A DNA stretch of 36,857 nt from a bacterium (GTDB lineage Bacteria > Krumholzibacteriota > Krumholzibacteriia > LZORAL124-64-63): NCBI GenBank assembly GCA_003353795.1, contig PIVY01000029.1:1-36857 (forward strand), in the 5' to 3' direction. Positions 23,941 through 32,498 of this stretch are shown here, piece by piece; positions within the stretch are counted from its first letter, which is position 1, and each line of letters opens with the position of its first letter. The notes under the pieces were generated by a model, which saw only the letters and a list, made by a program, of their open reading frames with translations, was not told the DNA's origin and searched no databases. The position numbers and the translations under genes were made by a program.

Positions 23941-25959
23941 GTGATCCGGTCGCTCACACTCCTGCTGGTTACGCTGCTGGTCGCTCCCGTCGCGCACGCC
24001 GACGATCTCCTCGAGGACCGCGGCAATTACTGGCCCCCCTTCTTCGCCGAGATGCAGGACGTCGAGTTGCAGGGCCCGCGAGCCTACGTGTTCGGCGTGG
24101 GCGGTCTGCAGATCCTCGACGTGACCGATCCCGACGCGATCTCGCTGCTCGGCCGGTGGGCGCCGGCCGACGACCGTGCCGACCGCCTCTACCGCGGCGC
24201 CGTATCCGGGTCGTACGCTTACGGCGGCGCCCGGGAGAGCGGTCTCGTGGTGGTGCACCTCGAGCCCGAGTTCGCACCGACGCTGGCCGCGCGCATCGAG
24301 TCGCCGGGTGCGAGCTACGAGGGCTGCACCGTGGATGGCGGCTACCTGTACGCCTGCCGGCACGCCGGCGGCCTGGAGATCTACTCCCTCGCTGATCCGG
24401 CGGCGCCGGCCCTCGTGTCCGCGTACCCGGGGCTGTCCAATGCCTGGGACGTGGTGGTGAGCGGTGGCGTGGCCTACGTGGCCGACGGCGCCGGCGGACT
24501 CTCCATTCTCGACGTGAACGATCCCCTGTCGCCGGCGCTGCTGGCCAGCGCGTCCACTGCTGGGGCTGCAGCGGATGTCGCGCTCAACGGCGATGTCCTG
24601 GTGGTTGCGGCCGGCAGCGCCGGTCTCGAGATCTTCGACGTGAGCGACCCGGCCGATCCCGTGCTGGTGTCCACGTACGACACCTCCGGCCTGGCGGCGA
24701 CCATCGACATCGACGGCGATCTGGTTTTCGTGGCCGACTGGGACGATGTGGAAGTGGTGGACATCGCGACGCCCTCGTTGCCCGTGGCCGCGGGCCGGGA
24801 GAACACGCCGGTGCGGGTCATGGGCCTGGCCGTCGAGGCCGGTCGCGTGTACGTGGCCGACTGGTCGCGTCTGCGGATCTACGATCACGGACCCACCAGC
24901 CGCGGCGACATCGAGCTGCCCTCGTGGTTCGAATTCGGTCCCGTACCGTTCGGCGCGGTCATCGACACGGTGATCACCGTGGGCAACACCGGCGGTGGCA
25001 CGATCACCGTCACCGACATCCAGATCTACGACTCCGATTTCGAACTCACCCCACCTCTGGCCTTCACGGTGCCGCCCGGCGGTGTGGTCGAGGTGCCTCT
25101 GCGCTTCGACAACGCCGACCTCGGCGAGGACATCACCTTCGTCCGCATCGAATCCGACGACACCGACGAGGGCGTCTACACCTTCCCCGTGATCGGTGAG
25201 CCCGATCCCGACGAGCTCGATCTGGGCGATCCGGCGCCGCCCTTCACACTCACCGACCTGGACGGCGTGACCCACGAGCTGGAGCAGTATCGCGGAAGGG
25301 TGGTGGTGCTGGCGTTCTTCGCCAACTGGTGACCGGTTTGCGGTCCGGAGTTTTCGGACCTCGAGACGGCCATCTGGCAACGGTTCCAGGACGACGACGT
25401 GGTGGTGCTGGGCATCAACCCGGGGCCCGATCCGCTGGAGATCATCGAGGTGTTCATCGACGCCTTCCAGATCACCTTCCCCATCCTGCCGGACGATCAC
25501 ACCGTCCATGACCAGTACCGGCAGCCGGGGCCCCAGTCGCCGTTCCCGCTGGACTACGTCATCGACCAGGACGGCAATGTGGCCTACCACGCCACGGAGT
25601 ACCAGCCCGACATCATGGTCGCGGTGATCGAGGATCTGCTGGCCATCGGCACGGCCGTGGGCGAGCTGCCGGCGCCGACCGCGGATCCGCGACTCACCGC
25701 GGCCCCCAATCCCTTCAATCCGCGGACCGTGGTGTCCTTCGAGCTGCAACGGTCGGGCGAGGTGACCCTCGAGGTGCTCGACGCGCGCGGTCGTCGCGTG
25801 CGTCGGTTGCTGGCCGGCACCACGTATCCGTCCGGCCGCCACGAACTCACCTACGATGGACGCGACCAGGCCGGCCGCGATCTGGCCACCGGGGTGTACC
25901 TGCTCCGGCTACGGATCGACGGCGCCGACACGACCCGCAAACTCACGCTGGTGCGTTAG
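23941..25959 (+). CDS. Secreted selenoprotein: LVIVD propeller, Ig-like, UxxC redoxin, FlgD-like tail
   Basis: Read through one in-frame TGA (25330-25332) this is 672 aa; without read-through it stops at 463 aa. GTG start with GGAGG 6 nt upstream, then a signal peptide (cleavage near AHA-DD, residue 21). About 45-310: LVIVD-type beta-propeller repeats (VFGVGGLQILDVTDPD and variants). About 322-415: Ig-like choice-of-anchor domain. About 426-570: AhpC/TSA-type redoxin with NWUPVCGPEF, Sec464 and Cys467 (UxxC). About 585-672: FlgD-like module with NPFNP (590) ending RKLTLVR. Frame, domain and coding character continue across the TGA, and a SECIS-like hairpin follows. A thiol/selenol oxidoreductase outside the cytoplasm is likely. 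A nonsense mutation or sequencing error is the alternative. Confidence 0.82.
25330..25332 (+). other. In-frame TGA read as selenocysteine (Sec464)
   Basis: The codon stands where redoxins have the attacking cysteine of a WCxxC motif: Asn-Trp-TGA-Pro-Val-Cys-Gly-Pro. Sec in place of the first Cys of CxxC is a well-known pattern in selenoproteins. A TGC or TGT codon is one base away, so an error must be excluded. Confidence 0.8.
25342..25360 (+). promoter_or_regulatory. Bacterial SECIS-like stem-loop
   Basis: GGTCCG (25342-25347) and CGGACC (25355-25360) form a perfect 6-bp stem with a 7-nt loop GAGTTTT. The loop starts 16 nt after the TGA and begins with G. This fits what is known of bacterial SECIS elements: a coding-region hairpin shortly downstream of UGA with a G among the first loop bases, bound by SelB. 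Confidence 0.75.
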
Positions 25960-25998
25960 AAGCCGCGACAACGCTCACACGGTCCATAGCGCGGCCGA

Positions 25999-27507
25999 TC
26001 AGCGCACCAGCGTCATCTTCCGCGAATCCTCACCGCCGGCCGCGGTCAGCCGCAGCAGATAGGTTCCCGAGGGAACCGATCGACCGGCGTCGTCGCAGCC
26101 GTGCCAGACCACCGAATGCATTCCCGCGGTGTGGATCCGATCGGCCAGCAAGCGAACGCGCCGGCCGTCCACTCCGAGCACCTCCACGGTCACCCGGCCC
26201 GCCCGCTCCAGGTCGAAGACCACGGTGGTCGCCGGGTTGAATGGGTTGGGGTGATTGCCGCGCAGGCTGACGGCGGTCGGCAGTTCCAGCGGCGCACTCG
26301 TCGGCGTTTCCCAGTAGCGCGGCGCCCGGTGCACCGGTCCTCCGGCGAGGTAGACCCAGACGATAGTGCCGTCCGTCAGCACCTCGAAGATGCGGCCCTC
26401 CTGACCCTCGCAGATGACGGTGTTGCCGTTTGGCATGCGGTAGGCACCGCTCAGGAAGCGGGAGAAAAAGCCCGGCACGTCGCCGTAGCGCCAGGTGGCG
26501 GCGACGGGGCCATAGGGCTCGCCGGGCTCGATGAGGAATTCGCCGCCCGGTCCTCGCGGCGGCGTGATCTGCTCGACGCTCGACAGCTCCGGATCGGCCC
26601 CGTTCCCGTTGTTGAACAGCATGATGTCGCCGGCGCCCGGCAGCCCCGGATCGATCCAGATCGCGCCGTGGGTGCCGAAGGACACCTGATCCGCCGCCGC
26701 GCCGCGATGATAGACCTGCGGATTTCCCCAGCGATAGAGGAGGTCGCCGCCGCGGCCCCGGCTGCCGCCGGTGTGACCGGCGGCTTCCTCGGTGGTGGTG
26801 GAGTGGTCGAGGACGTAGACCTCGCTGGTGTTGCGGGCGGAGAACACGATCTGGTCGTGCTCCTCGTCGTAGTCGATGGCGTTGGCGTGCAGCCAGTTGC
26901 CGGTGGCCACGTCGCCCCAGTTGATGTCCAGCAATTCGGGATGGTCGGCCACCACGCCGTAGTTGTCCTTGGTGGGGTCGGCGTCCTGGACCAGGTGGTC
27001 CCAGGCCCGCCACTCCCAGACGACGTTGCCGCCGTCGAAGCCCACGGGCTCGACCTCGGCGAGGTAGGTGGACTGGACTGAGTCGTCGACGATCTGCCGG
27101 CCAGCCTGGATGGCCTCCTCCAGCGTACGCCGCTCCCAGGCCACGATGAGCACGTTGCCGCCCGGCATGGGCTGGATGTCATGGTGTTGCAGGAAATTCG
27201 GGTCGGAGAAATAGTAGTCCCAGATCACGTTGTCGTTCACGTCGATGCGCTGGATACGGCCGCCGCGACCGTTGCCTTCGGGGTCGCGACAGGGCCTGAG
27301 CACCGAGCTGTCGGGCAGCATGTAGGCGAATTCGGTGGGCACCTCGGCGCCGTGCCAGGTCTTGACCGGATTGCCGTCCATGTCGATGAGGAAGCTTTCG
27401 GTACTGGTGCGCAGGGAGATGATGGTGAGGCCGGGATAGGGGTCCTGGGCGAGGGCCGGGCTGGCGAGGACCGCCAGCAGGCAGGCGCAGCAGATCAGCG
27501 ATCTCAC
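25999..27507 (-). CDS. Arylsulfotransferase (ASST)-like secreted protein with FlgD-like tail
   Basis: 502 aa from a GTG start (27505-27507) with AAGGAG just upstream. Signal peptide to about residue 20 (SPALA-QD). The body (about 25-400) is a propeller of the arylsulfotransferase/ASST-like class: GLTIISLRTSTESFLIDMDG at the start, LQHHDIQPMPGGNVLIV, WLHANAIDYDEEHDQIVFSAR, SGAYRMPNGNTVICEGQEGR. A FlgD-like module follows (NPFNP at 26233-26247) ending RKMTLVR. Whether it transfers sulfate or is only a structural relative is not clear. It is the second gene of a minus-strand pair (22 bp after its neighbour) and convergent with the selenoprotein gene. Confidence 0.83.
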   Translation of the reverse strand: MRSLICCACLLAVLASPALAQDPYPGLTIISLRTSTESFLIDMDGNPVKTWHGAEVPTEFAYMLPDSSVLRPCRDPEGNGRGGRIQRIDVNDNVIWDYYFSDPNFLQHHDIQPMPGGNVLIVAWERRTLEEAIQAGRQIVDDSVQSTYLAEVEPVGFDGGNVVWEWRAWDHLVQDADPTKDNYGVVADHPELLDINWGDVATGNWLHANAIDYDEEHDQIVFSARNTSEVYVLDHSTTTEEAAGHTGGSRGRGGDLLYRWGNPQVYHRGAAADQVSFGTHGAIWIDPGLPGAGDIMLFNNGNGADPELSSVEQITPPRGPGGEFLIEPGEPYGPVAATWRYGDVPGFFSRFLSGAYRMPNGNTVICEGQEGRIFEVLTDGTIVWVYLAGGPVHRAPRYWETPTSAPLELPTAVSLRGNHPNPFNPATTVVFDLERAGRVTVEVLGVDGRRVRLLADRIHTAGMHSVVWHGCDDAGRSVPSGTYLLRLTAAGGEDSRKMTLVR

Positions 27508-27529
27508 GATCGTTCTCCTTTCGCCGGTC

Positions 27530-28504
27530 TCAGCGGACCAGCGTCATCCTCATGGTTCGTTCGTTGCCGGCGGCGCGCAGGCGGCAGAAGTAGGTGCCCG
27601 AGGCCTGGGGACGTCCGAGGTCGTCGCTACCCCGCCAGGTCGCGGTGTGATGGCCGGCGACTCGCGGGGTGCCGCCGTCGAGGGTCTTCACCAGCCGGCC
27701 GGCGGCGTCGTGGATGGTCAACGTCACGGGCGCTGCTTCGGCCAGGACGTAGCCAATGGAGGTGCCGGGGTTGAATGGGTTGGGGTAGTTCTGGTGAAGA
27801 ACGACGGCGTCCGGGGTGCCGGATGCGTCGCCCACGCCCACGGCGTAGTCGATCAGGTAGTAGTACCAGCCGAAATCGCCGGTTTCGGCGTCGATGTCGC
27901 GGGTGGCCGCCAGACCGACGTCGCGCTGGTACCAGTCGATGTTTGTCACCGCGCCCGTGGGCGGGTCGATGCCGCCGGGCAGGCCGTACGCCAGGATGTC
28001 GTTGTGGATGTTCGAGTCGTAGTCGCGGTCGTACGACGAGATCACCACGACGTCGGTGAGGGAGGGGTCGATGTCGTAGATGTCGCGGATGACCGGGTCG
28101 AGCGCATCCCAGCGGCGGATCAGCAGCGTGTCGCATTCGCCGCCGGGGCAGATCTCGAACATGGTGCCGTCCTCGAACTCGCCGAAGACGACGTCCTCGG
28201 CGTAGTCGAACAGCACACCGCCGTGGACCTCGGCGTAGACGGTCACCGTGCTTCCGTCGCTGCTGGCAACGGTGTGTTCGGACAGATCCTCGCCCCGGCG
28301 TACCGCGGGATGGCCGTCGTACTCGAACGGGTCGAAGACGGACTCGGTGTACTGGTCGAACGGCGGATCGGCGTTCTGGAAGGTCCAGGTGGCGTTCATG
28401 ACGAGGGGGTAGTAGTCGCCGATCCAGTCGGCGGTGGCATCGGGGGGTGTGATCGCGCCAACCGTGACCGCGAGCACGGCAAAAATCACCGGAGTGGCTC
28501 TCAT
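27530..28504 (-). CDS. Secreted protein of unknown function with FlgD-like tail
   Basis: 324 aa. Signal peptide (MRATPVIFAVLAVTVGA, cleavage near ATA-DW, residue 26). The middle (about 27-230) starts DYYPLVMNATWTFQNADPP, a layout I associate with uncharacterised secreted proteins of this lineage, and has one close cysteine pair (CPGGEC). The C-terminal quarter is a FlgD-like module with NPFNP (27767-27781) and the ending RMTLVR, as in two neighbouring proteins. AGGAGG 8 nt before the ATG (28502-28504) supports this start; the frame further upstream has no signal peptide. No enzyme motif was seen. It precedes the ASST-like gene in the same operon. Confidence 0.78.
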   Translation of the reverse strand: MRATPVIFAVLAVTVGAITPPDATADWIGDYYPLVMNATWTFQNADPPFDQYTESVFDPFEYDGHPAVRRGEDLSEHTVASSDGSTVTVYAEVHGGVLFDYAEDVVFGEFEDGTMFEICPGGECDTLLIRRWDALDPVIRDIYDIDPSLTDVVVISSYDRDYDSNIHNDILAYGLPGGIDPPTGAVTNIDWYQRDVGLAATRDIDAETGDFGWYYYLIDYAVGVGDASGTPDAVVLHQNYPNPFNPGTSIGYVLAEAAPVTLTIHDAAGRLVKTLDGGTPRVAGHHTATWRGSDDLGRPQASGTYFCRLRAAGNERTMRMTLVR

Positions 28505-28583
28505 GGCGGTACCTCCTGATTGGTCTTGGTCGTGATAGTACCATATCAAGAGGATCGCGGGACGAGCGATTGGCCGAGGCGGG

Positions 28584-28618
28584 CGTGAAACAGCCGGGCC
28601 GCCATCGGGCGACCCGGC
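28584..28618 (-). terminator. Probable terminator after the VWA gene
   Basis: On the minus strand an 11-bp GC-rich stem (28593-28603 with 28608-28618, one U-G pair) and 4-nt loop are followed by a short TGTTT. It begins 8 bp after the VWA stop. The short T-run makes it weaker than the one at 22568. Confidence 0.55.
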
Positions 28619-28625
28619 ACACCGC

Positions 28626-30113
28626 TCAGAGCTCGCCGTACATGTCCCCCTGCTCGGCTCCGTCGATCATGAGCTGCAGAATGGCATCTGCCAGATCCAT
28701 TTCCGGTTCCAGCGCCGCATCCTGCAGGTCGTCGATGTCCTGGTCGATCCGTGCGCAGACCGACTGCATCAGCCCGATGGCCGCCTCGGGGTCCTCGCCG
28801 TAGACCTCGGCCGCGCCCTTCATGCCGTCCACCAGCATGGCCAGCGCCACGGCCCGTCCCACGACGGGTTGCTCGAACCAGTTGTCCTCGCCGCTCTCTT
28901 GAAGGGTCCAGTGAAGCGACTGGCTCACGGGCGTCCCCTGCAGGGTCGTGTAACTCAGTTCGCCTTCGACGATCGCGCCGGCCGGAAACTCGTCGCCGAC
29001 CGGTCGAACCGCCACCAGCAGCGCACCCTTGCGCCGGCTCAGGAAGACCGAGGCCACGTTCAGGTCCGGCGTGTCGCCCGGAAAGCCGAAGGTGGCGTCC
29101 ACCTCCAGATCCGCCGGCAGGCTGAACGTCAGGGCCAGCCCGTGCGCGATGGGACTCACCATCCACGGCCACGAATCGGCCATGAGCGCCTCGACGTCCT
29201 CGTAGTCGAAGAGGCTGAAGGCGTTGCCGCCGCGCATGTCGGTGATGGCGTTCATCACCTCCTGGCGCATGCCCACGCCCAGGCCGAACACGGTCAGACC
29301 GATATCCTGGTCGGCGGCCGCGCCGGCGAGCTCGCGGAACGAACCGGGACGGGTGGCGCCGGTGTTGGGCTGGATGTCGGTGAAGAGCATGACGCGGACG
29401 GCTTCGGTCTGCGCCTCGAGCTCGGCCCGGGCCAGGGCGAACGCGCGAACCAAGCCCGCCTCCATGTTGGTGACCCCGCCGGTGGCGAGGGCGGCGATGG
29501 CTTCGGCGATGCGGGGGTCGTCGCCGGGCACCGGGGGCAGCCAGGTCTGCACGTCGCTGCTGTAGATGACGATGCCACAGCGGTCATCGGGACCGAGCTG
29601 CCGGGCGATCTCGGCGAGCAGACGGCGGGAGACGGCGCCGGGTGTGGGATACTCGTCGTCCTCGTCGCCGTAGTGCCAGCCCATGGATCCGGACACGTCG
29701 ACGCAGGCGATCACCGAGAGACTGGCTCGCTGGAACGTCGCCGGGTCGACGCTGGACGACATGCCGACCTGGAGCCAACCGCGCGGCTCGCCATGCAGAT
29801 CCGGCGCGCGGCCGGCGGCACCACGCAGGGTGAGCACGTCGGTGGGCGGACCGCCGTCCAGTGGCAGGTCGTGCTCGCTGAACATGCCCTCCACGGTGAA
29901 CGCCTCCATCGGCGGCACCCTGCCGTTCTCCACCAGTTCGCGGGCGAACCCCATGTCCTGGACGCCGCCGGGCGTGGCGCCCATGCCGCCGCCGGGTGGG
30001 CCCGGGGGACCGATGGCGCCGTCCGACGAAAATTGATCGGAACAGCCGGCGCCGAGTAACATGAATGCCGCAAGGACAGGCGCGACAAGGCGCCCTGAAT
30101 TGTTCTTATTCAA
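28626..30113 (-). CDS. VWA-domain lipoprotein
   Basis: 495 aa from a TTG start (30111-30113). GGAGG lies about 7 nt upstream and no in-frame ATG gives the signal sequence. The start (APVLAAFMLLGAGC) is a lipoprotein-type signal with C24 as probable lipidation site, though the residue at -3 is Gly rather than the usual Leu. A low-complexity GPPGPPGGGMG stretch follows. The von Willebrand A domain (about 130-315) carries an intact MIDAS: DVSGSM (D139, S141, S143), the later TNMEAG threonine and FTDIQPN. The C-terminal part is helical, with acidic repeats. It is probably an envelope protein binding a partner through a divalent metal. The precise role is unknown. Confidence 0.85.
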   Translation of the reverse strand: MNKNNSGRLVAPVLAAFMLLGAGCSDQFSSDGAIGPPGPPGGGMGATPGGVQDMGFARELVENGRVPPMEAFTVEGMFSEHDLPLDGGPPTDVLTLRGAAGRAPDLHGEPRGWLQVGMSSSVDPATFQRASLSVIACVDVSGSMGWHYGDEDDEYPTPGAVSRRLLAEIARQLGPDDRCGIVIYSSDVQTWLPPVPGDDPRIAEAIAALATGGVTNMEAGLVRAFALARAELEAQTEAVRVMLFTDIQPNTGATRPGSFRELAGAAADQDIGLTVFGLGVGMRQEVMNAITDMRGGNAFSLFDYEDVEALMADSWPWMVSPIAHGLALTFSLPADLEVDATFGFPGDTPDLNVASVFLSRRKGALLVAVRPVGDEFPAGAIVEGELSYTTLQGTPVSQSLHWTLQESGEDNWFEQPVVGRAVALAMLVDGMKGAAEVYGEDPEAAIGLMQSVCARIDQDIDDLQDAALEPEMDLADAILQLMIDGAEQGDMYGEL

Positions 30114-30132
30114 GATGTTCCCTCCATCGTCT

Positions 30133-30150
30133 GATCAGCGGGCGCTGATC
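30133..30150. promoter_or_regulatory. Inverted repeat before the VWA gene
   Basis: GATCAGC and GCTGATC form a perfect 7-bp inverted repeat with a 4-base GGGC centre, 20 bp before the TTG start and just upstream of its ribosome site. It could be an operator or a leader hairpin. On the plus strand a short T-rich run follows, but no plus-strand gene ends here. Confidence 0.35.
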
Positions 30151-30268
30151 GTTTTGCTTCTCGCCGGTGCCTGTCAGTTGCTGGCGCTCGTCACGGCGAG
30201 ATACCAACGGTCTGGGCTAGCAAGGGACGATGGCGGGACCTCCTCCAGGGGGGCTCGAGGGCGGGCAG

Positions 30269-30290
30269 GCCGACCGGTGTTCTGGTCGGC
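30269..30290 (-). terminator. Hairpin after the galactokinase operon, possible terminator
   Basis: GCCGACC and GGTCGGC make a perfect 7-bp stem with an 8-nt loop, 38 bp beyond the nucleotidyltransferase stop. No T-run follows on the minus strand, so intrinsic termination is doubtful. The surrounding 214-bp gap (30114-30327) shows no gene. Confidence 0.3.
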
Positions 30291-30327
30291 GATCATTCGG
30301 CATCATACGACAGATGAAGAGTTGGCG

Positions 30328-31200
30328 TCAACCGATCCAGAGCTGCCGGGGATAGACACCCTCGGCAACCAGCGTGGCCATGGTCTCCCGTACGATCTCC
30401 AGATCCGTGGCCGAGGTCATGCCGCACCAGCGGCTGTCGGTCGGCAGCACCGCCACCCGCGCCACGCCGTCGGTCACCGCAGCGCCCACCTCCTCGGGCA
30501 GGTAGCACTCGGCGTCCGGGCCGGGATCGCCGGAGCGGAACGCCGCGAAGCGTTGCTCGAGGTGAGCCAGCACCTCGGGGCCGAAGCCCCACAGGTTCAT
30601 GGAAACGAGCGCCTTGGGACTCACCATGCGCGGACCGTCGTCGGTGTCGCGCACGATGCCGGCACAATCGCGGTGCACATCGTGCACCTCCTCGATGGTG
30701 CGGAGGAATCCGTCGTCGGCCTGCACGAGGCCCCGGGAGACGGCGCCCTCGGGAGGCAGCGTGTCGCTCACGGTGTAGCCCACCATGGCCCAGGTCGGCG
30801 GGGAGGTGGCAGGCCGGGTCAGGAACTCGCCGAGGATGGCGATGGCGGCGCGACCGTAGTGGTCGTCGGCGTTGGCCACGGCGAAGGGGCCGCGGAGCGA
30901 GGGACCTGCCGCGAGCAATGCGTGCACCGTGCCCCAGGGACGGGTGCGGCCGGGGTCGGTCTCCTGGAAGACGTAGCGCACGTTCAGGTGCTGGCCGAAG
31001 CCCTGGTCGACATGGGCGCGGATGTCCGCCTCGGTCTCGCGACGGATCACCATGACCACCTCGTCGAAGCCGTTGAAGGCGGCGTCGAAGACGGTGTAGT
31101 CCATGATGGTCTCGCCCGACGGCCCGACCGGGGTGAGCTGCTTGAGTCCGCCGAAGCGATGCCCGATGCCGGCGGCGAGGATGACGAGCTGAGTGGGCAT
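30328..31200 (-). CDS. Nucleotidyltransferase (NDP-sugar pyrophosphorylase-like)
   Basis: 290 aa, cytoplasmic. The N terminus VILAAGIGHRFGGLKQL is the nucleotide-binding signature of the NTP-transferase family, followed by PVGPSGETIMDYTVFDA and the metal-binding AVANADDHYG (about 103-112). These enzymes join a sugar- or alcohol-phosphate to a nucleotide, releasing pyrophosphate. The substrate is not known; the galactokinase in the same operon makes a hexose-1-phosphate plausible. The ATG (31198-31200) starts two bases after the aminotransferase stop. Last gene of the operon. Confidence 0.85.
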   Translation of the reverse strand: MPTQLVILAAGIGHRFGGLKQLTPVGPSGETIMDYTVFDAAFNGFDEVVMVIRRETEADIRAHVDQGFGQHLNVRYVFQETDPGRTRPWGTVHALLAAGPSLRGPFAVANADDHYGRAAIAILGEFLTRPATSPPTWAMVGYTVSDTLPPEGAVSRGLVQADDGFLRTIEEVHDVHRDCAGIVRDTDDGPRMVSPKALVSMNLWGFGPEVLAHLEQRFAAFRSGDPGPDAECYLPEEVGAAVTDGVARVAVLPTDSRWCGMTSATDLEIVRETMATLVAEGVYPRQLWIG

Positions 31201-31202
31201 GG

Positions 31203-32498
31203 CTAGCGTCCCTTCTCGAGCTGGCCCAGGACCTCGTCGAGAGCGGCCACGGTGCCATCGACATCGCCGTCGTCCAGCACCAGCGGCGGCTTGATCTTCA
31301 GGACGTTGTGATCGGGACCGTCGGTGGAGAGCAGGAAGCCGCGGTCCTTCATGGCGTCGATCACGTGATCGGCGGTGGCGGCGTCGGGCGTTCGGGCAGC
31401 GCGGTCGGATACCAGCTCGGCGCCGATGAACAGGCCCTGGCCTCGGACATCGCCGATGGCCTCGTGACGTTCGGCCAGAGAGCGCATACCGTTCATCAAT
31501 CGCGCGCCCATGGCGGCGGCGTGCGCCTGCAGACCTTCCTCCTCGATGACATCCAGCACCGCGAGTCCAATGGCGCAGCTGACCGGGTTGCCGCCGAAGG
31601 TGTTGAAGTACTCCATGCCGGTGTCGAACGCGTCGGCGATCTCTGGTGTGGTCACCACGGCGGCCAGCGGGTGACCGTTGCCGATGGGCTTGCCCAGGGT
31701 CACGATGTCGGGCACCACGCCGTGGGCTTCGAACGCCCACAGGTGCGAGCCGACGCGTCCGAAACCGACCTGCACCTCGTCGGCGATACAGACGGCGCCG
31801 GCGGCGCGAGCGACCTCGTAACTGCCTGTGAAAAAGCCGCTTGGCGGGACGATCTGCCCGCCGCAGCCCACCAGTGTTTCGGCCATGAAGGCGCCGGGCC
31901 GCTGCTCGGCCACCGCGTGCGCGACCTCGCTGGCGTAGCGCGAACCGGCGTCGTCCCCGCGGTGCCGTCCTCGGTAGGGGTCGGGACACGGTACCTTGCG
32001 CGCATGCGGCGCCAGACCCTCGCCGCCCTTGCTCTCGCACTTGTAGGGCGAGATCTCGATGAGCGACGTCGTGTGGCCGTGGTACGCGTGATCGAGCACC
32101 ACGATCTCGCGACGACCGGTGTGGGCGCGGGCCAGGCGCAGCGCCAGTTCGTTGGCCTCGCTGCCGGTGCAGACGAGGAAGCACACGCTCAGCGGGTCGG
32201 GCATGGTGCCGGCCAGGCGCGTGACGTACTCGGCGAGGTTGTCGTGCAGGTAGCGCGAGTTGGTGTTGAGCGCCTCCATCTGCTTCCGCCCCGCCTCGAC
32301 GACCCGCGGATGACAGTGACCCACGTGGCAGACGTTGTTTACCAGGTCGAGATAGCGGCGACCGTCCTCGGCGAACAGGTACTGGCCTTCGCCGCGCACG
32401 ATCTTCAGGGGCTCGGTGTAGGCGAGGCTCAGGTTGCGGCCAAGGTGGCGGTCGCGAATGGCGCGGATCTCGTCTGGTGTGCGCGGGGTCAGGTTCAT
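31203..32498 (-). CDS. Class-III PLP enzyme, AGXT2L-type phospho-lyase
   Basis: 431 aa, class-III aminotransferase fold. The PLP lysine is K270 in [11 protein letters not shown], with D240/E241 in [26 protein letters not shown] (about 54-67) and [11 protein letters not shown] are typical of the AGXT2L1/AGXT2L2 branch: phospho-lyases that split phosphoethanolamine or 5-phosphohydroxylysine to aldehyde, ammonia and phosphate. The preceding gene is a hydroxylysine-kinase-like enzyme, the natural partner of the second reaction, so 5-phosphohydroxylysine phospho-lyase is my first choice; ethanolamine-phosphate phospho-lyase or an omega-aminotransferase are alternatives. The ATG at 32496-32498 overlaps the kinase stop by four bases. 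Confidence 0.82.
   Translation of the reverse strand: MNLTPRTPDEIRAIRDRHLGRNLSLAYTEPLKIVRGEGQYLFAEDGRRYLDLVNNVCHVGHCHPRVVEAGRKQMEALNTNSRYLHDNLAEYVTRLAGTMPDPLSVCFLVCTGSEANELALRLARAHTGRREIVVLDHAYHGHTTSLIEISPYKCESKGGEGLAPHARKVPCPDPYRGRHRGDDAGSRYASEVAHAVAEQRPGAFMAETLVGCGGQIVPPSGFFTGSYEVARAAGAVCIADEVQVGFGRVGSHLWAFEAHGVVPDIVTLGKPIGNGHPLAAVVTTPEIADAFDTGMEYFNTFGGNPVSCAIGLAVLDVIEEEGLQAHAAAMGARLMNGMRSLAERHEAIGDVRGQGLFIGAELVSDRAARTPDAATADHVIDAMKDRGFLLSTDGPDHNVLKIKPPLVLDDGDVDGTVAALDEVLGQLEKGR

Noticed and set aside
23941-25332. Treating the TGA as a normal stop, giving a 463-aa protein and a separate downstream gene
   Set aside because: The stop falls in the middle of a redoxin active site, the downstream frame lacks its own start and ribosome site, and a SECIS-like hairpin follows. 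A mutation remains possible and is listed as the alternative.
23917-25842. 641-codon minus-strand open frame opposite the selenoprotein gene
   Set aside because: Composition is the antisense of the LVIVD/redoxin gene; the plus-strand protein has clear domains, signal peptide and ribosome site.
25962-25995. Bidirectional terminator between the selenoprotein and ASST-like genes
   Set aside because: GCCGCG/CGCGGC arms exist but with a 22-base loop and no T-run on either side.
29990-30018. Collagen-like gene from the GPPGPPG stretch in the VWA protein
   Set aside because: Only a few triplets after the lipobox; a flexible linker is enough to explain it.
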